The position numbers and the translations under genes were made by a program. A DNA stretch of 64,000 nt. It comes from Glossina fuscipes (Eukaryota > Arthropoda > Insecta > Diptera > Glossinidae). Position 1 is the stretch's first letter. Every line of letters starts with the position of its first letter. Below the pieces are notes generated by a model that was not told where the DNA came from, ran no database searches, and was given only the letters and a program-made list of their open reading frames with translations. Shown one piece after another: positions 25,492-37,039 of the stretch. The stretch is from positions 18,835,135 to 18,899,134 of the forward strand of contig NW_023998415.1 in NCBI RefSeq assembly GCF_014805625.2, written 5' to 3'.

Positions 25492-27479
25492 CAAAAAAAT
25501 TATTTTTAAGCCTAAAGTTATTCTCTTGAATTTTTGTTTTATTTTTTCTTTCATTTTTTTTTTTTCAAAAACTAAAACAAAAATTATAATAATACCATTT
25601 TCTCTTGATTATGAAAGTATGTGTGTACGTATCGCATACTCTTAACTATGTACATAAGTAGTTATGCTTGTTTGTACATATTATGGGGCGGATGAGTTTC
25701 GTAAAATCAACAAATTCTTGTAATATTTTTCTTTAATATATGTGTCCTGAGTTTGAGCAAAAGTTCCATGCATATATAAATATATTAATATATATATTTA
25801 TTATATATATATTTATCTATATATGTGTATTGTCACACATATATATATATATATACATATTCATTTAATATATAGTAATATACAAACACTGAACTAACAC
25901 CCAGTCATGCAGATACGTACATGCATACAGACATAATGAAGCCATATGCGATACGCGTTATTTTACATATTTTGTTATGAGGAGAACAACAACCAACTGT
26001 AAAACTTTAACAAAATCATTTCAAGTTGAATCTTGGATGCCCACCAAATTCATAAGATGTCAGTTAGTACAAATGTATGCATAATATAATGAATAAATCT
26101 CTCACCCATACACATATTCGCGTGAAGGCTTGAATTCAATTTTTGCATAAACTATGATGACAGTCGATAAAATAAGCAGTAAAACAATAAAAAAAAAAAA
26201 AAAACTTTGATCTGTCCCCAATAGCTATATGGCATTTCTTCTTCATTAAGTTTCATTACCACATTACGATGAAAACGTTCTGAGGTTTAAAACAGTAAAA
26301 CAAACGAAGGAACGATTTTCGCATACAAGTTGCTCTCCGGGGCCGTAACAATGTGCAAGGTCCTTACTATAGGGTAATTATATCAAATTAACCAAGCCCA
26401 AGTCACAAAAATTCCCAGTGACCTTTCGAGTGACCCCATTCCATTCGTCACTTCAGTGTGGTGTTAGCCGATTATTCGCTTTCATTTGACCAGTCCTAAG
26501 AAGTTTTTAGCCGGATCGCACTTCCTATTTGACCTTGGGAGCATATCAGCAATTTTTAAGTGCAACTCATTATGGGGATTGTATAAGTAGCTTTAACTTT
26601 CCTTTCAAAAGTCGACAGCAAGACGCTTGCCTACAGCAAATACTCTAATCTGTGTCTGTGTGAATTTTACTAGATTTTCCGAAGCATGACAAAAAACATG
26701 ATAAACTTAAAGGCTGTTTTCAATGAGGGAAAAAGAAATCCTACAAACTTGTACGCACTTGAGATTTAGATAAACGTGTTGAGTGTATAAGACACAAACA
26801 GAGATACTTGTCACCCTTTCGTATGCTCAGATAAATATATGTGCAAGTCATACATATGGTACTAAAAGCATAAACAGACAACACAGTCTTGTGTTAATAA
26901 ATCAGAAAAGTAACAGTTTTTCTGTTTTTCTGTATCAATCTTTTATTTAGATCAATTATATATGACATCGCCTTTACACATTGCTACCTGAGGAGCCAAC
27001 TTTCTCAAATATATATATGGATTTAATTTCCTTAATTTTTTTTAAATTAAGTCCAAGTTGGTGACATTGTTTTAAATAATCTTTAATGAAATTAAGTTTT
27101 GGAACGATTGCCCTCTAGAGACGTGCATTCAAACTCTTATTGCCCCTCTATTACATTTTGGGATGCGACAAGTTAAACATATGTTTGCCATGTTGTATTT
27201 ACTCAAGTTCGAATAAAAAAGGCGAACAATGCTATATGACACTTTTGATTAATCTAATCATTATAGGTAAGGTATTATATATGCTAACATTAAAATTAAC
27301 TAAGCAATAATTTGCAACTAAATGGTGAGTGAGTATTCCGGATTCCAGCTTTTCTTATGTGTTTTAAGAAAGTTAATCGTTTAAGAAACAAAAGTCCTAT
27401 ATAAATGCTTTTTTACTTTTAGTGTTTATTAGTTTAAGTAGAACAAATCAAAACTCTAAAGATCATTAAATACCCTACA

Positions 27480-27800
27480 CCGTTATGAATATAATAAAAC
27501 TTAAAATACAGACTTTATATAGAAAGGGGTGGAGAAAGTGTTACGATCCAAATGGTTTGCACCGATTCGGTAGCGTCTACGTTTGGGCCTAAAAACATCA
27601 ATGTATCAAATTTCACCAACATAACTCAAAAATTGCGTAGGTTGAACATAAGAAAGCAAGACGGACAAACGGACAGACAAGCGTATATCGATTCAAAAAA
27701 TGATTCTGAATCGCTTAATAGAATAAGTCCTTCTGTTTGCTGCATAAATCCGCAAAAACTTAATATAACTTCGTACCGCAAGGGGTCGAGGGTGTAATGA
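27480..27800 (-). repeat. Dispersed fly repeat, copy 3
   Basis: Contains gacggacaaacggacagaca, then cgattcaaaaaatgattctg, then aaaacttaatataacttcgt. The order and orientation match the copy at 9540-9690 and are opposite to 12676-13385. Non-coding; the open frame across it (27552-27797) belongs to the repeat. Confidence 0.55.
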
Positions 27801-30429
27801 TTAAAAATAAAAAGACGCATTACACCTGCCTACAATATCTAGTAGGTACGTGACGAAACGTTTACATTTCATACCAGTCGTTTATCGTCCCGTCTTACCT
27901 TCCTTTAATGGGATTAAATGCGTTTTGAAAAGTAAAAGAAAGTTATTTTCCCTTTTTTTATAAGCGTAAATATTCAAAAGTATTTTATAGAATTCATTAA
28001 AAACTTGGTTTACCTACCCTCTCGTCCTGTGCGATGGTAAACCGCCTAAAACAGAGGGTCCTCTGTAAATGAGTACAACTCCTTCTTCGTCGAGGTTGCT
28101 ATGTAAAATATGTAGTGATCAAAGTAAAGAAGAGGCAGAAGAAGAAGAAGAGTGACTTAAACTAGAAGAACTGTGCGATATTTTAATAAAATCGTTGCAT
28201 TCGTTTCTGAGCTAGATGGCCCGCTCTGTCTGTTTTAACTCGACTTAAACTTAAAAAAGCAAAAAAACAAATATAAACATATTTCTTGAAATTTCCAAAT
28301 GAATGGAAGCCCGGAAGACAAGATTAGACAATTTTAAAGCAGTTTTTTTATATATATATTTTAATTTTTTTAAAAGTTAAAGAATTTGATCAGAGAAATC
28401 ACTTAGCGCACTCTAAAGTGATGTTTGTAGAAAATATTTAAAGCCTTTTCATTATGCACACATCCGGTGCAGGTAAATGTAGCTCGCTAATCTGGCCGGT
28501 GACATAAAGTTTCATTTCATCTTAGATGCCACAAAATCACAGACATATCACACACACACACACACCTACACATACACATACACACATACATACATGTATC
28601 ATCATAAATAAAACAGTTGCTGATGACTCTTTGTAGTTGTGTGGTAAACGCTGTTATTCCATTCATGTACATACAACACGCAAATGCAAAAAAAAAAACA
28701 AAAAACATAAAGTAAAGAAACAAAAAAAACAAATGTATTCAGATATCAAATGAAATAAAAAAGGAAATTTACTGCAATTGTTGGAATTTTCTCTTTCCTA
28801 CAATTTTCTTTTTTGTTTTTCTCGTCTCCTCCATAAATTTAAATGCTATTCTGCAATAATCCAATGCAAACACAACAACAACAATCGACAACCAAAATAA
28901 AATTGAATAAAAAAAACACAGCCCGTAAGTATGCGATCCCTGTGAAGGGGATTTGTTTTCAATATTTAAATTTATTTGTAAATAGATTGATTTATTTTTT
29001 TATTTTTTATTTATTTTTATATACATATATATTTGTATATCTCCATATATCCTCACCTCAATAAGCGTATCTCTTACTCAACTATACAGTTTAATAAATA
29101 AATTCTCCATTAGATGATGAGTTATTCATTCGATTTTGCCCCGATTTTGTCATAATTCCGAACTGAACATATATCGTATACCTTTCAATTATTCTAAAGA
29201 CGTCCTATGGAGAACCTGTAATCCTTTTTTCTAAAATATCAACATAATACTAATTTCGAAGTGATGTGATTCAACAGCATTGCTAGCTGCAAATAATGTG
29301 AGAGCGAACGATAACATTTTTATACTTGTTTACTATATTCACCTACCTTGTGCCTGTGCTTAATAACCTTAATGTTTCACTCGATTCTCCAAGTCGTATG
29401 TATATTCCTTCTCTAAAATAATGTGTGTGTGCTTTTTTTCTAATTGTCATTGTTATTATAACTGTGTCATGAATTTTTTTTTTCTAAATACTTCAACACT
29501 TTGCCATTTTTAGGCTTTTCCATTTTCTCTAAACAAGTCAAACCGGTTCGCTTCGATCATTAAATTTGCAACTTATGCTGAGGTCAAATATAAGCGAAAA
29601 CATTTGCACACAACAACAATAACATCATTTTATTTTGCTCCAGAGCAAAACGCATTAAACAAACCTATTGAACATAAAAATGCTGCAAAAATTTATACGA
29701 TTTTGAAATTCTCTTTAAGGTTTAATCCAAATATTTTCCATCTAAGGATTGTTTGCTTTTGTCGTTAATTTAAAAAGTTAATCATATTCAAGTTATCACT
29801 TATCGGTCATGCATGCGTTCCTTATGATTTACTGTTTCGGCAAAAGCGAAGAGCGAGTCGGTGATAAGCCGAGTTGGGGTGAGGTTATGTTCTTTTTCTT
29901 TATCTTTCATTTTTTTCTTTCATTTTTTTTTTTTTTTTTTTTTTTTTTTGTGTTTTTATAATAATCTAATTTTTGTCTTTTGTTTTTTGTTTCTTGCTTT
30001 TCTATATTTTTAATATGTATGTATGTTTCTTTTTTTCTATTTTGTTTAATTAATGCTTTTTCGCTGTTGTTGTTCTTCTTCTGCTGAGAATGTTTAAATT
30101 ATTTTCAACATATTTAATGCTACAATTTACTATCAATGCCAATGTCAATGCTAAAAATCCTTTTTTTTCTATAAAATGTTGCATAAAACAAAAATAAATA
30201 AATAAATAAATAAATAAATATATAAATAAAAAAACGCATTTTATTTAATTATTCTCGATGTATATGTGTGTTGTTGTGGGCATATGCGTGAACGAAAATT
30301 TCATAAAATGTGTGTATATATATATATATGTGTATGAAAAATAACAAAATAAATAATAAAATGTATCTGATCCGATCTGTAAATACGCAAATTATAATCA
30401 AGTTTTTTAAATTTACTGCCGTCTATCAG

Positions 30430-30543
30430 GGCGAAAAGAAACGTGATGCCAGTGCACCGAACGAAATTGTTGCCTGCACAACATGCGGCGGCAGTAGCGG
30501 TAGTCCATGCACTCATTCGGCTAATAATGGTTGTGCCACCGAG
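30430..30543 (+). CDS. pHCl-1: pH-sensitive chloride channel, Cys-rich loop exon
   Basis: A 114-nt exon (38 codons) at the end of the intracellular loop. It starts GEKKRDASAPNEIVACTTCG and continues with a Gly/Ser-rich stretch and two more cysteines before ending ATE at gtaagc (GT at 30544-30545). The acceptor is gtctatcag, AG at 30428-30429. Phase 0 at both ends. Four cysteines in a C-x2-C-x8-C-x8-C arrangement are unusual for a Cys-loop receptor loop; they could be palmitoylated or bind metal, which is inference. The next intron is only 123 nt. Confidence 0.9.
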
Positions 30544-30584
30544 GTAAGCAATGATTGCATAAATACTTTTCATCTACCTAATAA

Positions 30585-30589
<5 letters not shown>

Positions 30590-30627
<38 letters not shown>
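30590..30627. repeat. (AT)n microsatellite inside a 123-nt intron
   Basis: TA repeats fill about a third of the short intron 30544-30666 between the Cys-rich exon and the M4 exon, close to the branch-point region of the acceptor. Confidence 0.93.
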
Positions 30628-30630
<3 letters not shown>

Positions 30631-30666
30631 TTTGATATTGTTTCGAAGCAGACATGTTTCGTGCAG

Positions 30667-30798
30667 GTGCGCAAAAAGGAACCGCCCCATCCCATTCGGA
30701 TAGCAAAGACTATAGATGTCATCGCTCGAATAACATTTCCAACAGCGTATGCCATATTTCTGATATTCTTTTTTGTACACTATAAGGGATTTTCGTAA
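30667..30798 (+). CDS. pHCl-1: pH-sensitive chloride channel, M4 and stop exon
   Basis: Last coding exon: VRKKEPPHPIRIAKTIDVIA, then the M4 helix (ARITFPTAYAIFLIFFFVHY) and a four-residue extracellular tail KGFS before TAA at 30796-30798. The IDVIARITFP....F...Y pattern before M4 is shared by invertebrate anionic Cys-loop receptors. The acceptor used here is gtgcag, AG at 30665-30666. A second acceptor 15 nt upstream (gaagcag, AG at 30650-30651) is also in frame and would add TCFVQ. With the preceding exons this completes the C-terminal half of the channel. Confidence 0.92.
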   Translation: MRKKEPPHPIRIAKTIDVIARITFPTAYAIFLIFFFVHYKGFS

Positions 30799-31120
30799 AG
30801 TCAACCAAAAAATATACATAAAAAAAGCCACGCAAAAGAAAAAAAAAAAAAAAAAAAAAAAGACACACACACACACACACATTCACACACACATACATAC
30901 ATACATACATACATACATACATACATACAAACATACACAAATATGTATACCGAAACACTATGCATATCTGCATTCACATTTGTATATATAGACATATACA
31001 CGTACGTACAGCATTAAACACAACATTATATATATATATACCTAGATGCATATATATTTATCCTTACAACTAACAAAATCAACAAACAGGAAAATAGGAA
31101 AAATTTTACTGGCAAATAAA
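30799..31120 (+). other. pHCl-1: Probable 3' UTR start with first AATAAA
   Basis: After the stop codon come an A tract, a (CA)n tract and a (CATA)n tract (about 30841-30930), then an AATAAA signal at 31115-31120. More AATAAA motifs follow (for example in the AATA repeats near 31200). The true polyadenylation site cannot be chosen by eye; neuronal fly genes often have long 3' UTRs. Confidence 0.45.
30841..30930. repeat. A tract, (CA)n and (CATA)n in 3' UTR
   Basis: Adjacent simple repeats immediately downstream of the channel stop codon. All open frames over them on the minus strand are repeat translations. Confidence 0.93.
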
Positions 31121-31557
31121 TTAAGAAAATAACTTACGAAACTCTTTAGCAAAAGAAAAGGAAAATCAAGACAAACGCAAACACTTGAACTATAAAAAAA
31201 ATAAATAAATAAATAAATGAAAATAAGCAAGCAAACAAGAAGACACCAGCCACCATGTAAGAATGTGTAAAAAGGAACCCATAACGGATGAAGAAGAGTT
31301 GTCAAAGGGAAATAAATTGAAAGTGAATGCATTTCACTCTGCTTAATTGCTTAATTGGCTATAATTACATTGTCTGATTTCGTTCAATTTTATCTTCACT
31401 ACAAGTACTTTTTATATTTATATTATAAAAAGACAACAATAACAACAATATGAAGAACATCAACAACACAGTGTGCCGACACGGACACACAGACTGACAT
31501 CAAAACAAACGGAAACTATTTATGTAAGTGCTTATCAAACGTGTGCAAGGTGTTTAA

Positions 31558-31740
31558 TATAAACTGAAATTCTTCGCCGACCATATTAGAGACATCGAGC
31601 AACGTGAAAACATTCTACCCGATGTCAATATTCATACCCCATTTCAACCATTCGATCGAATAACCGAATACAATAATATCTCTTCTGGCAAACGGTACAA
31701 GCGTTTCAATATACCGCATTGCCACACGAATAAAATGTAA
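31558..31740 (+). other. Coding-like open segment, weakly polyprenyl-synthase-like
   Basis: About 60 open codons after a TAA at 31555-31557, without an initial ATG. It includes FFADHIRDIEQRENILPDVN and FDRITEYNNISSGKRYKRF and ends at TAA 31738-31740. Third positions are enriched in C and G compared with the surroundings. A possible donor (aatgtaagt) overlaps its end. The YN..SGKR stretch faintly resembles the N-terminal YN..GGK..R region of farnesyl diphosphate synthases, but the defining Arg is not in register and no DDxxD motif follows in the window. Could be an exon, a degenerate retrocopy or chance. Confidence 0.3.
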
Positions 31741-34212
31741 GTCTTTGTCGCCGCTATATGTTCAAAAATTTTAAGCCATTACCGCTCAACTCGAGAGTAA
31801 CAAGTTTTACAATAGTACAAGTAAGATTGTAAGGATGATTTAACATAGGGTACAACAATGTATCTACCTTAACCACATCTCGTCGAATAAGCTCAACGAA
31901 AATTACATTTATTTTACCAAATATTTCAAATCATTATGTGACGTCCTTCTAAAATTCGTATAAATCCGATTTTTAACCGCTTTAAATCGCAATTGTCTGT
32001 GCTTTCTGAACGTTAACCAAGTACTTAGAGAAATCGGGTATAAATTCAAAAATCTGCAGAATTTCTTTTAAAATATGCCACAGTGCGCTAGCGCGTGCCG
32101 TTCATATCCAAGGATTTTAAGTCTGAAGATCGGTTAGTTGGGCACCTTGGCGAATTTTCCCCATAAATTATTCCTATGTGCTTAAGACCATGTTTCCTAT
32201 TTAGTAGGCAAGTTCTTTAGTTGGCTGACTATTTCTTCATTGCCTGCAATTGAAATGGCCTCTGCTTCTCTTCTACGGTATCAAGTGCTGTTGACTTTTC
32301 TTCTTTCGGTAGGTGTTTCCCAAAAAAAGTTAACCGCACATATTCTAGCATCTATCGCCAATTGCCAGATATTTGATGCCTCTACATAATCGAAATGACA
32401 TACCAAACGGCAAAACCGTTATCGTCACCATTGTCTTCTACCTTCGTATTCGAAAAGCTTGACTACCATAGGCATCAGTATCGTTTTTCTAACCGTCCTT
32501 ACGACTTTATTATTCGTCACATTATTCATAGAATTCAACTGAATGATCATACGTTGTATTCCTTCAATTCAATTTTCATCGTACAATCATATCATATATG
32601 ATTACATCGTATTTCATGGCTTGCAAATGAAACTTAATCCGATCTTTTCACAGAACTCAGCGTAGTTCAATTGACACGACTATCGACTGATTGCTAAAGG
32701 CCCAGTTACAAGGCACAGTTGTAGCGGGCTTTGAAACGATAGACGAAAAAATTGATGAAAAAAATCTTTTGAAAATCACTTTATCACTTTATACAACGAA
32801 CCTTTGAAAGGATCAAGTCTGAGCGATGGTTATCGCGATAGATGATTTTCACAGATCTCACTCACTACGCAAATTTTTGTCCCTACACAAATAGCCAATG
32901 ATATTATATCGATAAACAGATATTATTATGAATTAAGGCAAACTTTTGGTTTTTTTCCATTATTTTTTTTTTTTTTTTTTTTTTTTTGAAGCGGATGCCA
33001 ATTGCTCGGTCATGATATCTCTTTTATCAAGTTTTGTACACTCCTTTTACACGAGATTTTAAAATTACTCTCTTAGCAGAGGCAATTTTTTCCGAGCGAT
33101 ACATTCAGGTGGTATGACCTGACGGTACCGTAAACCCCATTCAAATTTGTACCAACAATTCCAGATGAAATGAAAACATCAATCAATATCGACCTGTAAA
33201 GCTACCCATTCACCATTAGAAACTGACACTCACGCTCAATATAACGCAAGTGTGTACGATACTCTCGTGGAATTCCGCTAAATGTCCGAGTAACCATACG
33301 GATGGATGGCTAAATAGATCTTGAACTTTAAGCGTAGTGCTTGCAAAATCTCTCATCGCTCATGTTTTTTTAGCGAAATATTAAGATTTTTCTTCTTCTT
33401 TTTTTTTTGTAGCGGCTTAAAAGTGATTTACGAAACTTGATTGCAGGGATTTTATCATCAAAGGTGTTTCTTTTATTAAAAGCGAACAAATTAAAACTAT
33501 AATCGATTGAAATTTGCATCTACATGACGACTGCGTATAGATCGAACATGAGCTTAGTTTTGACCACCTGACTGTTTCAAGCTGTCTCTGACGAAAGGGA
33601 ATTTGTCCGATTTATGCATAGACCTAATGCTTTCAGTCTCTTCTAATAAAATTGATAAATACCAAAAATTGTTTTTTTTTTTTTTTTCACTTTGTTACAA
33701 AACGAAATTACGCTTTATAGCCTTACGCTCTCTGCCAGTCTACCGTTGAGAAATGTATTTACATAAATAACAGCAGATGTAGCGAACAACAATCAGTTCG
33801 CATTAAGTGATGAATAATGGAAGTGTGCGTAAGCGTAGTTAATAAAATTGAATAGAAAAAAAAAAAAAAAAATAAATAAATAAATAAAATCCACAGATAC
33901 ACACGCATACGCATGCATTTGTATACGTACGTCTACCTGCAAATATATGTACCTCTATCTTGCAAATTTACATACATATGCATAAAAATTAGCGGAGCAA
34001 AGCGAAACATAAACAAAAAACGTGAGAAGAGAAAAATTGAAAGAAGAAAAAACCAAAAAGAACAAATATTTAACATAAGTTAAAGAAAGAATTCATAAAT
34101 TTAAAAAAAAAAATATCAAAAGAAGAGAAAGGTATTTTCAGCCAAGAGAGCAAACACACACACACACACACACGCACACACCCATAAACGCATTTCATAT
34201 ATACATATGCAG

Positions 34213-34283
<71 letters not shown>

Positions 34284-34653
34284 CATACAAACATATGAAC
34301 ATCATTAAATTCTAATGCTTTATTATATAATAAAAGCAGCATCATACGAACGTTTCGATAATATGGGAACAGTACGTGGATATGGTAGGATTGAAGCCAT
34401 AGCGAGAAGCGGAAGTAAATAACCGAAAAGCAAGAACTAGAGAATGATATTAAGAGCGTAGATGAAGAATGAATAAAGAATGAAATGAATAGAAAGTGAA
34501 AAGAAAGAAGTAGAAGAAAACCAAACTAACGATAAATTAAATTTAATTAATTAATGTTTAATATTTTGACTGCCTTTTTTTAAACAAAAACCAAAACGAT
34601 TAGATATATATATATATATATATGTATATGTATGAATAAATAAATTAAAATTA
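31741..34653. other. Intergenic or 3'-flanking sequence
   Basis: About 2.9 kb with T tracts (near 32965-32987), CA/TA microsatellites (34153-34272) and no recognisable gene. The open frame at 32395-32601 has no motif. Confidence 0.7.
34230..34272. repeat. (AT)n microsatellite
   Basis: Follows CA tracts at about 34153-34172 and 34213-34228. Open frames here are repeat translations. Confidence 0.93.
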
Positions 34654-34753
34654 NNNNNNNNNNNNNNNNNNNNNNNNNNNNNNNNNNNNNNNNNNNNNNN
34701 NNNNNNNNNNNNNNNNNNNNNNNNNNNNNNNNNNNNNNNNNNNNNNNNNNNNN
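34654..34753. other. Assembly gap, 100 N
   Basis: Exactly 100 N, the usual placeholder for a scaffold gap of unknown size. The joined sides should not be assumed adjacent at this spacing. Confidence 0.99.
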
Positions 34754-35476
34754 CAAAAACAATAAATAATAAATGAAAAATAATAAATAGCAAGATATTG
34801 CAACCAAATTAATGTTGAAGAAGACAAAAAATAAAAAAATAAAAATAAAAGTAAATAAAAATCTTCAAATCACAAAAAAGCTAAACTGAATAAGCAAAAA
34901 ACGATAAAAATATATTTAGTTAATAAAATTGCAAAACATAAGAAAATCGAAGCTAAGACAAAAGAACAAAGGAAAAAACAAAAATTATTCTAAAATATTC
35001 GTAAATGTATTTTTAAAACTAATCGAAACACAACTGCTGAACGTACCAAGAGATTAATTCAAATCATATAAAATTGAAATAAATTAACGAAAAGCTTTAT
35101 TGCTTAGCAGACAACACATAAATTGAGCTCATAGAACAAATATGAAACGAAGAAAATAAAAATAAAATTAAAAATAAAAGTAAAAAATAAAATATATATA
35201 TATATATATATATAAGAGCCATTCTGAACCTAGTTATCGAACTTAATAAAATTGTGTAGAATTATATTTAAAACGACATGTGTACATAAGCACATCTCAA
35301 GCTACATAATTACATGCATCGTTTGAAAAAAATTCGAATAGATTTTAATACTTTACTTATTTATTTATTAATTTGTTTATTTTTTATTTATTTATTTATT
35401 TTTTTTTTTTTACATATTCATTTAATTTCTTTTTCTTCTTTTATTCTCTTCGCTCTTCAATACCCACCATCGAAAG

Positions 35477-35628
35477 TGGTTTTCGTTTTCCCCGTCATTT
35501 GGGAAAATGAGGTACACCATTACGATATCATATACGATGATTACATCGTGGCCATTTTGTCCGTCGCTCTGTTCATTGCATTGGTGCGGTGCAAGTCCAA
35601 TATTAATCATAAAACTTCAAGATTTTAA
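35477..35628 (+). other. Coding-like open segment with predicted membrane helix
   Basis: The end of an open frame reads KVVFVFPVIWENEVHHYDII, then YIVAILSVALFIALVRCKSN, and stops at TAA 35626-35628. Codons use C or G at many third positions, in contrast to the AT-rich flanks. A long pyrimidine tract (about 35418-35460) precedes an AG at 35475-35476, so this could be a 3'-terminal exon entered in the phase needing one upstream base. AATAAA occurs at 35739-35744. That phase does not fit the phase-0 exons of the channel gene. The family is unknown to me; the hydrophobic stretch could be one transmembrane segment. Confidence 0.3.
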
Positions 35629-36997
35629 AGAAACGCTTTGAATTAACTAAACTTTTTTTTTTGCTACGCTTCAAGAGAACAATTGTAGTTTTAGAACTGG
35701 TCCAGAGTGTTTAAAAACATATTCATGTCCATCGTATCAATAAAAGAAATTCTCTTCCAACATGACAGGCTGATCTGTGCGTGGCCGGTTTTTTTTATAA
35801 ATTTCCTATAGAGGCAGTCATACGACTGTCGCTAAACTATATCGCTGCAGTCTCGATTTCACTATCGATTGATTATGAATAGTAAGGTGCTCGCTTATTG
35901 ATTGGAAAAATACTAAACATTTGATTCTTTAGTTTACCTTAAGGCAGACAGCCTTGAATCATCCCATCATTAATGCCTAAGCTTTCGACTAACAAAGCTG
36001 GGGTGAAACGTATTAAAACTCATATGAAAGTTCTTCGCTCTATTTTTTATACCTTATCTTCTTTACTTTTATGCTATCTGTAATCTTGTCACGGGTTAAG
36101 GACATCATTTTGCGTAAACCCCAAACCCGAAGATGTGCTAGAAAAGGCATTAGTTTCCGATGCTTGTGCATCTTAGAGCTGATATGAAAACGATAACACC
36201 GATGATCGCAGAACATTGAGCCATTACGCTTAGCGTTGTATTAAGAGGTTGAATAAATAAATATTTCCTGATTTCTTTCTAAACGTACACAAGTTTTTAT
36301 ACAAAAAATTGCACAAGAAATTCCATTCAAACTAATGTTCCGATTACTTCTGCTAGAAGTAAAACAGCTCTCTTGAGACTGTGTTCGCAAGGAACACACA
36401 ACCACTGCTCGAGCAGGCAAAATAGTTTACGAAATGCAACCAGTGTTAATCAGAACAAGTAATGTCTGCCGACGGCGGCGGGAAACGCAGCACGTTCCGA
36501 GTTGGTTATGCGAACGTTTGTTAGGCGAACTTTGCTCTATATAGAACAGAATTTCGTCGTACTGAAAGCTCACGATATGATAACTTTTGATATATTCTGT
36601 ACGCTTATCGTCCTAATTGTTCCTTTTCTTGTTCGCAACGATCCCTAAAGATAGTTGCACTTGGTTGGGATAAGTAATAGCACAACAAGCCCAATTGACC
36701 TATCCAGCTGTATGATAGATGTTAGTGGTTTCTCTTCAAGATAAGCTATTCACGTAAACAGATGGCGCTTATAGTGCTTCAAATGATCCATCAGAAAGGA
36801 GCCTTCCAAACGGGAAGGCAATTTAGTTTTATTTTTCTCGTCAAGTTGAGTTAAAAGTCAACTAAAGCGATTTCTCAAATCCACCCACGACAAACTATAT
36901 ATCTTTCTTCCTTAATTTCTGGAAAACATTCATTAATTTCTTGAAAGCGTCAAGTTGATGGTGTAAATAAGCAAGAAAAATAAAAGACCAGAAATAC

Positions 36998-37039
<42 letters not shown>

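Larger units (their letters stand above)
21226..30429 (+). other. pHCl-1: Long intron between the two loop exons
   Basis: 9.2 kb without a recognisable exon. It includes CA/GA compound microsatellites (25265-25410), T tracts (about 25452-25490 and 29926-29949), TA tracts near 25780-25860, and a dispersed repeat copy (27480-27800). Short open frames (for example 23548-23806 and 27552-27797) have no motif. Confidence 0.75.

Noticed and set aside
25182..25645. His/Thr-rich and Ser/Leu-rich open frames on both strands
   Set aside because: Translations of a compound CA/GA microsatellite and a T tract.
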